Counted from the stretch's first letter, positions 1-7,330 are shown. The stretch: 12,073 nt of DNA from CAYYKK01 sp964467935 (GCA_964467935.1 CAYYKK010000234.1:1-12073), one strand, 5' to 3'. Notes: generated by a model not told the origin, from the letters alone. A program made the numbers and translations.

Positions 1-2461
1 TTCCCTCCGGGCGACCTCTTCGACCGAGGGGCGCTCGAGCGCCGCCGGGCTCTCTCCCGCCGAGGCGACGGGCTCGGGCGGCGCGGGCGGCGCCACGGAC
101 CTGCCGCTCGCCGCCCACTCGACGGTCGCGCGGCGCTGGGATCGGGCCGACGCCTTCGCCGCGGCGGCCTTGCGCTGGGCGGCGCGCTCGGCGGCAGCCC
201 GCATCACGGCGGCGCGCTCCGCGGCGTCTTCGTCGTCCTCCGCGGCTTGCCACTCGGCCGCGGCCTTCTCCGCGGCGCTCTTCTTGGCGGCTTCCTCCGC
301 GGCCGCCTTCTCGGCGGCCTCTCTCTCGAAAGCGGCGCGCTCGGCCGCCGCCTTCTCGGCGGCCGCTCTCTCGGAAGCGGCGCGCTCGGCCGCCGCCTTC
401 TCCGCAACCGCCTTCTCCGCAGCCGCCCTCTCGACAGCCGCCCTCTCGACAGCCGCTCGTTCCGCAGCGGCTCTTTCAGCAGCTGCCTTCTCTCGAGCCG
501 CTCGCTCCGCAGCGGCTCTCTCGGCCGCGGCCTTCTGTGCGGCTTGCTCCGCCGCCGCCTTCTCTTGCGCCGCTCGCTCCGCAGCGGCTTGCTGCTCGGC
601 CGCAGCCCTCGCGGCTTGCTCCGCCGCCTTCTCTTGCGCCGCTCGCTCCGCAGCGGCTCGCTCGGCCGNNNNNNNNNNNNNNNNNNNNNNNNNNNNNNNN
701 NNNNNNNNNNNNNNNNNNNNNNNNNNNNNNNNNNNNNNNNNNNNNNNNNNNNNNNNNNNNNNNNNNNNCAGCCCGCTGGGCGGCTTGCTCCGCGGCCGCC
801 TTCTCCTGAGCCGCTCGCTCCGCAGCGGCCCGCTCGGCCGCAGCCTTCTGCGCGGCTCGCTCCGCCGCCGCCTTCTCTTGCGCCGCTCGCTCCGCCGCGG
901 CTCGCTCGGCCGCAGCCCGCTGGGCGGCTTGCTCCGCGGCCGCCTTCTCCTGAGCCGCTCGCTCCGCTTCGACGCGGGCGCGCTCCTCGGCGAGCGCTCG
1001 CTCTTGCTCGGCCTTCTCTCGCGCGGCGCGCTCGAGCGCTTCGCGCTCCGCCCTCGCCTGCTCCGCCGCAGCACGCTCCCTCGCCGCGTTCGCCTCGGCC
1101 GCAGCGCGCTCCGCCGCAGCCCGCTCCGCGAGCGCGTGCGCCTCCTGCGCAGCACGCTCCGCCTCGGCGCGCGCACGCGCAGCTTCGGCTTCGGCGAGCG
1201 CCCTCTCTGCCGCGGCGCGCTCCATCGCCTCTTGCGCCTCGCGCGCGGCGCGCTCGGCCGCCGCTCGATCCGCAGCCGCCTGCGCGATCGCGGCGGCTCG
1301 CTCCGCCTCCGCGCGTTCGACGGCCGCCTGCGCTTCGGCCAGCGCGCGCTCGGCCGCGGCGCGCTCCATCGCGATCTTCTCCTGCGCAGCGCGTTCGACG
1401 GCCGCGCGCTCGGCGGCCGCTTGCGCCTCCGCCGCGGCACGCGCGCGCTCCACCTCTTCGACCTGCGCCGCCGCGCGCGCCTGCGCATCGGCCACGGCCT
1501 GCGCCTCCGCCGCGCGCTGCGCGAGGATGTAAGAGGGCAGCGCGGGTTGCCCACGGCCCGCCTGGGACGGATCGGCGTAGCTCGGATCGGTCGGCTGCGC
1601 TTGCGCCGCATAGACCTGAGGCATCGGCGCCGTCTGCGGCGGCAGCGTCCGACCGGCGGGCGCCTGCGCCGGCGCGACGTAGGCGGGCGGCTGCGCGACG
1701 AACGGCGGCGGCGCGACCGCCGGAGAGGTCGGCGCATGCGGCGGCGGGGCCACGTACGCGGGAGGCGTGACTGGCGCAGGCGGCGCGTATTGCCCCGCGT
1801 ACTGCGGATACGCGGGCGGCGAAGCATAGGCCGCTTGCGCGGGCGGGCCCTGAGCACCATAGCCGGACGGCGCGTAGCCAGGCGCATACGCCGGCGCGGG
1901 GAGTGCGGCGGGCGCGTTCCCTTGTCCGCCGCGCGCCGCGAGCGCCCAAGGCGAGACCGGCTCGTCGATCGGCGAACCGCCTCCTTGCCCCGCGGAGGAG
2001 AACGCCGGCGGACCCGCCGCATAGCCCGGCTGCGCGCCGTATGGTGCGGGCGCGCCATAGCCTTGCGGCGCACCGTAGGCGGCCTCCTGCGGGTGAGCCG
2101 CCGCGTACTGCGCCATCTGCTGAAACGGCAACGCCGGCGGCGGAGGCACCACGACCTGCGCGGCTTCGGGTGAGGCCGCCGGAGGCGCCGTCGAAGGCGG
2201 CTTGTGCGCCGGCGGTGCCGCGTCGCCGCCGTAGTAGCCCGCCGTCGCGGCACCGTACCCCGGCTGCGCATAGGCCGTCGCCGCGTGCTGCTCCGGCTGC
2301 GCGAACGAGGGCTGTGCGTGGGCTCCTTCCGCTCCGCCTCTCCGCGCGAACAGAAAGGGCGTGATCGGCTCACGCGCCTTCACGAGCACGCCGGGATTGT
2401 CCAGCCGGACCACGGGGGGGGTCGGCCACTGGATGGGCGGGCTTCGGGGGTTCCCGGTCAT
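1..2461 (-). CDS. Large low-complexity protein: Pro/Tyr-rich disordered head followed by TolA-like Ala/Glu/Arg repeat helix (partial, C-terminus off window)
   Basis: No enzymatic domain is visible. The protein begins MTGNPRSPP at the ATG complementary to 2459-2461; the preceding sequence has only a weak ribosome site, so the start rests on the change in composition. Residues about 1-310 are rich in Pro, Ala, Gly, Tyr and Gln (many YGA, APAY and PPAY steps), with short motifs such as ITPFLFA, ALPFQQM and VSPWALA, and are probably disordered. From about residue 315 the chain becomes almost pure Ala/Glu/Arg/Lys/Gln, forming a long helix like TolA domain II, with 24-residue tandem repeats. The first gap falls inside it: 564 residues lie before the gap and 222 after it, up to the left edge. 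Left of the gap the helix continues (AAERAAVERAA type), then an acidic EDDEDA patch and a Pro-rich stretch, still open at base 1. The short PF/PW motifs vaguely recall tails of myxobacterial secretion-associated DUF2169 proteins, which is only a guess. Automatic naming as TolA would reflect composition, not homology. Confidence 0.8.
532..967 (-). repeat. Tandem repeats of about 72 bp encoding 24-residue helical units, interrupted by the assembly gap
   Basis: Two adjacent 72-bp units are clear at 769-840 and 841-912, followed by a partial third from 913. Bases 769-823 and 913-967 are identical over 55 bp at an offset of 144 bp, exactly two units. Left of the gap, 603-668 is a related 66-bp unit (two codons shorter), preceded by another at about 532-602. 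Each unit encodes four pentads (AAERA, AAERA, AQEKA, AAEQA types) plus one tetrad such as AQRA. Repeats outside 532-967 become more degenerate. Confidence 0.85.
669..768. other. Assembly gap (100 N) inside the repeat region of the large protein gene
   Basis: This is a run of exactly 100 N, the usual placeholder for a gap of unknown size. The minus-strand reading frame on the right and the one on the left are out of phase by one base across 100 N, so the true gap must be a multiple of three if the gene is intact. Both flanks fall on a repeat-unit boundary: the left flank ends ctcggccg and the right begins cagcccgctg, the same junction seen at 912/913. Confidence 0.95.
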
Positions 2462-2693
2462 GAGGACGCCCGCTGAGTGTAGCGAAGGATGGGAGATTTG
2501 GCTTTTTCGTTCGCCGCAGCCTCGCAGGAGGCGCCGACGTCGGACCCAGCCCCTCCCATCGCGCCTCTCCGACGCGCCGCCGGCGCCGTGCGTGCGCCGT
2601 CGTGAGCGGACGAGTCGACCGCGCGCCCGGCGAGACGCGAAGCGCGCGCGTTGCATCGCGACGCAGCCCTTGCGCTCTCGGACGACACGCGCT

Positions 2694-2793
2694 NNNNNNN
2701 NNNNNNNNNNNNNNNNNNNNNNNNNNNNNNNNNNNNNNNNNNNNNNNNNNNNNNNNNNNNNNNNNNNNNNNNNNNNNNNNNNNNNNNNNNNNN
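2694..2793. other. Assembly gap (100 N) in the divergent intergenic region
   Basis: A second run of exactly 100 N, so its true length is unknown. It may hide promoter elements or even a small gene upstream of the sulfur operon. Frames that appear to run through it, including an N-terminal extension of the SQR-like protein, are not meaningful. Confidence 0.95.
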
Positions 2794-2857
2794 TGCGCGG
2801 GACGCGCTGCACCTCGCGCGTGGTCCGCATCGTGCAACTCGGCTGCCGCAACGAAAC

Positions 2858-2861
2858 GAGG
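2858..2861 (+). promoter_or_regulatory. Ribosome binding site of the SQR-like gene
   Basis: GAGG lies 7 bases before the ATG at 2869. It supports this start, right at the Rossmann beta strand, over an in-frame extension through the gap. Confidence 0.6.
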
Positions 2862-2868
2862 CTCGGCG

Positions 2869-4098
2869 ATGAAGCGAATCGTGATCTTGGGTGCCGGCAC
2901 GGGCGGCACGATGATGGCCAATCGGCTCGTGCGAGCGCTGCCGGAGGACGGCTTTCGCGTGACGGTCGTCGATCGTGACGATCTCCACGTCTACCAGCCC
3001 GGCCTCTTGTTCCTCCCGTTCGGCGGCTACCGCACCGACGAGATCCTCAAGCGGCGCAAGAACCTGCTCGATCCTCGCGTCGAGCTGCGCGTCGCCGACA
3101 TCGATCGCGTCGCGCCCGACGAGAGCTCGGTGACGCTGAAGGGCGGCGAGAAGCTCGCGTACGACGTCCTCGTCGTCGCCACCGGATCGCGCATCCTCCC
3201 CGAGCAGACGCCCGGCCTCACCGGCGAAGGTTGGAAGCGCACGGCGTTCGACTTCTACACGCTCGAAGGCGCCACCGCCCTCCGCGACAAGCTCGCGACC
3301 TTCGAGGGCGGACGCCTCGTCGTGAACGTCGTCGAGATGCCGATCAAATGCCCCGTGGCGCCGCTCGAGTTCCTCTTCCTCGCCGAGGCGTTCTTCACGG
3401 AGCGAGGCATGCGCGACAAGGTGGAGATCGCGTTCGCGACGCCGCTCGAGGGCGCGTTCACGAAGCCGCGCGCGTCGGCCGCCTTCGGCGACATGCTCTC
3501 GCGCCGCGGCATCCAGGTGCTCGGCGACTTCGCCGCGAGCGAGGTCGACGGCGAGCGACGCACGCTCAAGTCGTTCGACGGGCGCGAGACGAGCTACGAC
3601 CTGCTCGTGACGGTGCCCGCGCACGGCGGCGCCGAGGCGATCGCGAAGAGCGGCATGGGCGACGCGAGCGGCTGGCTGCCGACCGACAAGCACACGCTGC
3701 AGAGCCCGCGGTTCCCGAACGTCTTCGCGCTGGGGGACGCCACCGATCTACCCGCGTCGAAGGCCGGCGCGGTCGCGCACTTCCAGTCCGAGGTGCTCCT
3801 CGACAACGTGCTGCGCTTCCTCGGGGACAAGCCGCTCGTGCCCGCCTTCGACGGCCACGCCAACTGCTTCATCGAGACCGGCTACGGCAAGGCGATGTTG
3901 ATCGACTTCAACTACGAGACCGAGCCGCTGCCGGGCCGCTTCCCCCTGCCCGGCGTGGGCCCGTTCACGCTCCTCGAGGAGTCGGAGACGAACCACTGGG
4001 GCAAGCTCGCGTTCAAGTGGGCCTACTGGAACGTGCTCCTCGCCGGCAAGGATCTGCCCCTCGACCACCGCATGTTGCTCGCCGGGAAATGGAGCTGA
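2869..4098 (+). CDS. sqr: Sulfide:quinone oxidoreductase-like FAD-dependent oxidoreductase
   Basis: A 409-residue flavoprotein of the two-dinucleotide-binding-domain (SQR / flavocytochrome c sulfide dehydrogenase) family. Such enzymes oxidise sulfide to sulfane sulfur or polysulfide at the cytoplasmic face of the membrane and pass electrons to quinone. Visible features are the FAD-binding GAGTGG (residues 8-13), VVDRDD at the end of beta-2, the VVATGSR motif (102-108) and the second FAD motif NVFALGDATDLPASKAG (284-300). The protein has only two cysteines. Cys161 is in MPIKCPVAP and Cys333 in ANCFIETGYGK, the positions of the catalytic pair of SQRs. The C-terminal segment 377-409, rich in Trp and hydrophobics (KWAYWNVLLAGK), fits the membrane-anchoring amphipathic helices. 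Length is normal for SQR. It is the first gene of an operon, with the DUF1641-TusE fusion starting two bases after its stop. The SQR subtype cannot be settled by eye. An electron acceptor other than quinone is possible. Confidence 0.85.
   Translation: MKRIVILGAGTGGTMMANRLVRALPEDGFRVTVVDRDDLHVYQPGLLFLPFGGYRTDEILKRRKNLLDPRVELRVADIDRVAPDESSVTLKGGEKLAYDVLVVATGSRILPEQTPGLTGEGWKRTAFDFYTLEGATALRDKLATFEGGRLVVNVVEMPIKCPVAPLEFLFLAEAFFTERGMRDKVEIAFATPLEGAFTKPRASAAFGDMLSRRGIQVLGDFAASEVDGERRTLKSFDGRETSYDLLVTVPAHGGAEAIAKSGMGDASGWLPTDKHTLQSPRFPNVFALGDATDLPASKAGAVAHFQSEVLLDNVLRFLGDKPLVPAFDGHANCFIETGYGKAMLIDFNYETEPLPGRFPLPGVGPFTLLEESETNHWGKLAFKWAYWNVLLAGKDLPLDHRMLLAGKWS
4091..4094 (+). promoter_or_regulatory. 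Ribosome binding site deciding the start of the DUF1641-TusE fusion
   Basis: GGAG, inside the last codons of the SQR-like gene, lies 6 bases before the ATG at 4101. A second in-frame ATG at 4089 would overlap the upstream stop and has only a weak site, so 4101 is preferred. Confidence 0.6.
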
Positions 4099-4100
4099 CG

Positions 4101-5090
4101 ATGGACGCGCACCGACTCCCTCACGTCGCCACGATCGCGACGCTCGACGCGAAGCTCGACGATCTCACGAAGCAGATCGCCTACCTCGCCGAGCGGCAGC
4201 GCAAGAACGAAGAGCTCGTCGCCGAGATGATGCCCATCGCGAAGCTCGTCATGGCGACCGCGACGACGCGCCTCGACGCGCTCGAGAAGCAGGGCTACTT
4301 CGCGTTCGGCAAGGAGCTCGTGAAGGTCGGCGAGCGCATCGTCACCGGCTTCACGCCGAGCGACGTGGAGAAGCTCGGCGAGGCTGTCGTCGGCATCCTC
4401 GAGACCGTGCGCGCGATGACGCAGCCGGAGGTGCTCCAGATCGCCGGCGAGGCCGCGGAGGCCATTCAGCACACCGAGCAGACGGAGCCGATCGGTCTGC
4501 TCGGGATGGTGCGCGCGACGCGCGACGACGACGTGCAGAAGGGCATGGCGGTGCTGATGGATCTCATGCGGCACGTCGGCCGCGCCGCGACGGTGATCGC
4601 CGACAAGCGCGCCTCCTCGCCGATGGAGCAGAAGCGCAAGCGCCTCGCGAGCGTGACCGGGGCGCGAAAGGCCAAGAAAGCGCTCGGCACCGAGCGCGTC
4701 GCGCCGTCGGCCGGCGCCGAGAGGCCCGCACCGCGCGCGCCGGGCCCGCCTACCTGCGACGCGCCTACGCCGGCGCCGCGCGTCGTCGCGGCGGTCATCG
4801 AGGGCGTCGGCTTCGCGGCCGACGGCAGCCTCGTCGATCCGACGAGCTGGACGAAGGCGCTCGCGACGAAGATCGCCGCGGCCGAGGGCGTGGAGCTCGG
4901 ACCCGAACACTGGAAGGTGATCGACTTCGCTCGCGCCGACTTCGCCGAGCACGGCGCGTCACCGAACATCCGCCGCATCACGCAAGCGACGGGCATGGCG
5001 ACGAAGGACCTCTACACGTTGTTCCCCAAGGCGCCGGCGCGGACCGCCGCGCGCATCGCGGGCCTCCCGAAGCCCGCCGGCTGCATCTGA
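4101..5090 (+). CDS. DUF1641 protein fused to a C-terminal DsrC/TusE-family sulfur-carrier domain
   Basis: A 329-residue two-part protein. Residues about 15-165 are a helical DUF1641 region. Its hallmark is the segment at 131-161, GLLGMVRATRDDDVQKGMA followed by a helix ending HVGR. Residues 170-228 are a basic then Ala/Pro-rich linker containing Cys219. Residues about 230-329 are a complete DsrC/TusE domain, with DGSLVDPTSW (241-250), ELGPEHWKVIDFAR (265-278), SPNIRRIT (287-294), LYTLFPK (304-310) and the C-terminal GLPKPAGCI. The penultimate Cys328 is the conserved persulfide-carrying CysA. The position eleven residues earlier, CysB in dissimilatory DsrC, is Ala317, as in TusE-type carriers. 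DsrC/TusE proteins accept sulfur from DsrE- or TusD-type partners. The gene starts two bases after the SQR-like stop, and a DsrE2-like gene follows 20 bases downstream, so translation is probably coupled. The fusion implies that DUF1641 docks the carrier to the oxidoreductase; that role is inference. Confidence 0.85.
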   Translation: MDAHRLPHVATIATLDAKLDDLTKQIAYLAERQRKNEELVAEMMPIAKLVMATATTRLDALEKQGYFAFGKELVKVGERIVTGFTPSDVEKLGEAVVGILETVRAMTQPEVLQIAGEAAEAIQHTEQTEPIGLLGMVRATRDDDVQKGMAVLMDLMRHVGRAATVIADKRASSPMEQKRKRLASVTGARKAKKALGTERVAPSAGAERPAPRAPGPPTCDAPTPAPRVVAAVIEGVGFAADGSLVDPTSWTKALATKIAAAEGVELGPEHWKVIDFARADFAEHGASPNIRRITQATGMATKDLYTLFPKAPARTAARIAGLPKPAGCI

Positions 5091-5096
5091 TCACCC

Positions 5097-5102
5097 GAGG
5101 AG
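5097..5102 (+). promoter_or_regulatory. Strong ribosome binding site of the DsrE2-like gene
   Basis: GAGGAG lies 8 bases before the ATG at 5111, within the 20-base gap after the fusion gene's stop. It is the best Shine-Dalgarno match in the operon. Confidence 0.7.
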
Positions 5103-5110
5103 ACACGCCG

Positions 5111-5584
5111 ATGAGCATCTCGACTCCCAAGCGCAAGGTCGCCATCATCGCTTCGCACGGAGGCCTCGACGAGGCGTATCCGTCCCTCATCCTCGCGAAC
5201 GCCGCGAGGCAATCGGGCATCGAGGCCCTCCTGTTCTTCACCTTCTGGGGCCTCGACATCGTGACCGAGAGCAAGTGCGATCACCTGCACATGAACCTCG
5301 CGGGCAACGCGAGCTCGAACATGCCGACGATCCTCGCCGGCCTCCCCGGTATGGAGAGCCTCGCGGCCGGCATGATGAAAAAGCAGATGGCGGAGCTCGA
5401 TCTCCCGTCGGTGCGCGAGATGCTCCAGATCCTCGACGAGTCGGGCGCCGCGCTCTACGGCTGCGAGCTCGCGATGAAGATGTTCAAGCGCGAGAAGAAG
5501 GATCTCGTCCCGCAGGTGAAGGACGTGATCACGGCTGGCGACTTCTTCGATCTCAGCGAAGGCGCGCAGATCATCTTCACCTGA
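5111..5584 (+). CDS. DsrE/DsrF/DrsH-like family protein (DsrE2-like sulfurtransferase)
   Basis: A 157-residue protein with the DsrE2-type pattern. It has an N-terminal KVAIIASHGGLDEAYPSLIL (residues 9-28), then LLFFTFWGLDIV (40-51), LAGLPGMESLAAGMMKK (75-91) and YGCELAMKMF (116-125). Cys118 sits where DsrE2 proteins carry the persulfide-forming cysteine. A second cysteine, Cys56, follows the FFTFWGL strand. Such proteins pass sulfane sulfur among TusA, rhodanese and DsrC/TusE-type carriers in the cytoplasm of sulfur oxidisers. Length is close to that of soluble DsrE2-type proteins. No separate transmembrane extension is visible; the hydrophobic 40-51 segment is probably a core strand. It is the third gene of the operon and the natural partner of the TusE-like domain encoded just upstream. 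The operon ends here, facing the convergent minus-strand gene whose stop is 9 bases away. No TusA, rhodanese or sHdr gene follows. Confidence 0.85.
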   Translation: MSISTPKRKVAIIASHGGLDEAYPSLILANAARQSGIEALLFFTFWGLDIVTESKCDHLHMNLAGNASSNMPTILAGLPGMESLAAGMMKKQMAELDLPSVREMLQILDESGAALYGCELAMKMFKREKKDLVPQVKDVITAGDFFDLSEGAQIIFT

Positions 5585-5593
5585 TCGCGCGGC

Positions 5594-7330
5594 TCACGAC
5601 GGTCGGCGCTGGGCGAACGCGGGCACGTTCGTCAGCCAGCGCCGCGCGCTCGCGGGCTGATCCCACCCACCCGAGAGCGCCTGACGCGCGCTGGGGCTCG
5701 TTTGCGCGAGCGCGACCTCGGCCGGATCGAGCGGCACGAGCTCGAGGAGCGTGACGGGCGCGCCCGGTCCCATCGCGACGGGTCCCCACGGTCGGAGCAG
5801 AAACGTCGCGAGGCTCGTCGTGGAGAGGCTCCAAGGCTCGAAGGGTGCTGGCTTCTTCGCATCGTGGACGAGGCCCGCGAGGACGAGGACGACCTCGGCG
5901 ATCTCGTGGGCGAGCTCCGCCGGCGCGAACGCGCCGATCTCGACGTGATCGCTGCCGCGCGCGCGTTCGCCGCCGGGCTGCGCCACGCGGCCGATACCGC
6001 TCGTCGTCAGCACGAGGTGGGGGCCATCCCCGCGCAAGGTGACGAGCCGATGCGGGATGCGCTCGCGGAGGCACGAGATCATGCGCACCTGCCCGAGCTC
6101 GAGCCACGTCATGAGGCCGTTCAAGTAGAGCGCCTCGTAGCCGCCGTGGCCGAGCTTCGACGGATCCGAGGCGCCCGCGCGCGACGCCGCCGCCCACATC
6201 GCGCCCGCGTCGTCCGAGTCGTCGCGGTGCCGCAACACCATCACGATCGGCGCGACGTTGCCGCTCAGGTCCTTGCCGGTGCCTTCGGCGCTCGCCTCCC
6301 AGCGCTCGACGTCGACCGGATCGCAGAGCTCGGGCCGACCGGATCCGATCTGGATCCGCCGCGGCACCTCGAAGAGGCCGTCCTCGATCCACATCGCGCG
6401 GCAGAGGCAGTAGCAGGCGAAGAGCGCCGCCTCGAACCTGCGCGCCGAAGCCCACGTGCCCGGCGCCGCCCGCCCTTCGACGCGCACCTCGGGCAGCCCG
6501 AACGCGCGAAGACCGAAGGAAGAGAACGCGGCGCCGTCCTCGACGGGCCGGAGCGTGATCCATGCGGCGAAGGGGACGTTCTCGGGATCGTCGAGATCGC
6601 CGAGGCGCGCGAGGAAGCGGGACGCGGGCACGAGGAGCTCGCCCGCCCGGTGCACGACGAGACCGAGCCCTCGGGCGAGGAAGATCTTCGCGAGTCGGCT
6701 CATAGCGCGCGCGTGTCCGGCCTCGAGCCACGCGTCGGGCTTCTGCGTGAAATAGGCGCGCGGCATGAAGTTGAAGACGAGCGTCAGCGCGCTCTTGCCC
6801 ATGCGAAACGACGGATCGACCTCGCTCCGATCGGTCTGCTCTCGAGGGTAGGGATCGTGCCCGACGATCGCGCGGATCTTCGCGCCTCGAACGAAGAAGA
6901 CGAGCGACTTGCCCTCGACCTCCACCCCGATGCCCTGCTGCTCGAAGCCGAAGCCCAGGGTCCAGGCGAGGAGCGCGCCGATCTCGCGCGGCACGTCCTC
7001 GTCGAAGAGGAGCGTGAGCGCGCCGACCTCGCGCGCGGTGGCCGCGAGCTCGTCCGCGCCGAGGGTCGGGGGGTGTCCTCCGCGGAGCGACGTGTCGCGC
7101 GCGCCGAGGCGGCTCGCGTGCGCCGCGCGATCCTCGGCGAGCCGGACGGCCGTCGCCTTCAGCACGCCGCGAAAGCCCGGCGTCGTGCCGACGACCTCGA
7201 CGTGTGTGCCCGCGACGGGCTCGAAGCCGCACGCCGATCGTCCGAAGCGGACCTCGCGCCCGTCGGCGAGGCGAATGGATCCGACGGCGTCGGTCTGGTT
7301 GAACGATTCGATGACGCCCGCGTCGCTCAT
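5594..7330 (-). CDS. Three-segment protein: cold-shock-like N-terminus, DUF4261-like middle, suppressor-of-fused-like C-terminus
   Basis: A 578-residue, probably cytoplasmic protein with no signal peptide or membrane helix. Residues 1-64 resemble a cold-shock/OB domain: GVIESFNQTDAVGSIRLADG matches the GxVxxFN...GxI..DG frame, but the aromatic RNP1 residues are absent. Residues about 100-320 resemble DUF4261: LARGLGLVVHRAGELLVPAS (218-237), then FAAWITLRPV (254-263) and SFGLRAFGLPEVRVEG (271-286). The last part, from about 395, is compatible with a suppressor-of-fused (SUFU)-like domain, with GSDHVEIGAFAPAELAHEIA (459-478) and PVTLLELVPLDPAE (525-538). Bacterial SUFU-like domains are known as immunity modules in polymorphic toxin loci, but no toxin gene is visible here. 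The start ATG (7328-7330) follows a GAGAG-rich stretch, with GAGGAG further upstream at 7343-7348. The cold-shock-like call is fair, DUF4261 moderate and SUFU weak; biological function is unknown. Confidence 0.75.
   Translation of the reverse strand: MSDAGVIESFNQTDAVGSIRLADGREVRFGRSACGFEPVAGTHVEVVGTTPGFRGVLKATAVRLAEDRAAHASRLGARDTSLRGGHPPTLGADELAATAREVGALTLLFDEDVPREIGALLAWTLGFGFEQQGIGVEVEGKSLVFFVRGAKIRAIVGHDPYPREQTDRSEVDPSFRMGKSALTLVFNFMPRAYFTQKPDAWLEAGHARAMSRLAKIFLARGLGLVVHRAGELLVPASRFLARLGDLDDPENVPFAAWITLRPVEDGAAFSSFGLRAFGLPEVRVEGRAAPGTWASARRFEAALFACYCLCRAMWIEDGLFEVPRRIQIGSGRPELCDPVDVERWEASAEGTGKDLSGNVAPIVMVLRHRDDSDDAGAMWAAASRAGASDPSKLGHGGYEALYLNGLMTWLELGQVRMISCLRERIPHRLVTLRGDGPHLVLTTSGIGRVAQPGGERARGSDHVEIGAFAPAELAHEIAEVVLVLAGLVHDAKKPAPFEPWSLSTTSLATFLLRPWGPVAMGPGAPVTLLELVPLDPAEVALAQTSPSARQALSGGWDQPASARRWLTNVPAFAQRRPS

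Larger units (their letters stand above)
2462..2868. other. Divergent intergenic region between the low-complexity protein gene and the sulfur operon
   Basis: This stretch of 407 bases includes the 100-N gap and separates a minus-strand gene from a plus-strand operon, so promoters for both should lie here. I see no convincing coding frame: the open frames crossing it are continuations or antisense shadows of neighbours and run through the N. No RNA gene or strong hairpin is evident in the readable bases. A TACACT element on the minus strand at 2476-2481 could be a -10 box for the leftward gene, but there is no matching -35. Confidence 0.6.

Noticed and set aside
476..768. Apparent frameshift and Gly/Ser/Arg-rich tail of the large protein to the left of the first gap.
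   Set aside because: This is an artefact of the 100-base placeholder. The correct left-hand frame, one base off, continues the Ala/Glu/Arg helix without a stop to base 1.
170..2173. Long plus-strand frames rich in Ala/Ser or Arg/Leu opposite the large repeat protein.
   Set aside because: They are shadows of the Ala/Glu/Arg repeat on the minus strand and change composition abruptly across the N gap.
2602..2868. An 89-residue N-terminal extension of the SQR-like protein through the second gap.
   Set aside because: It crosses unknown bases and has non-coding composition. The ATG at 2869 has GAGG upstream and starts directly at the FAD-binding strand as in the family.
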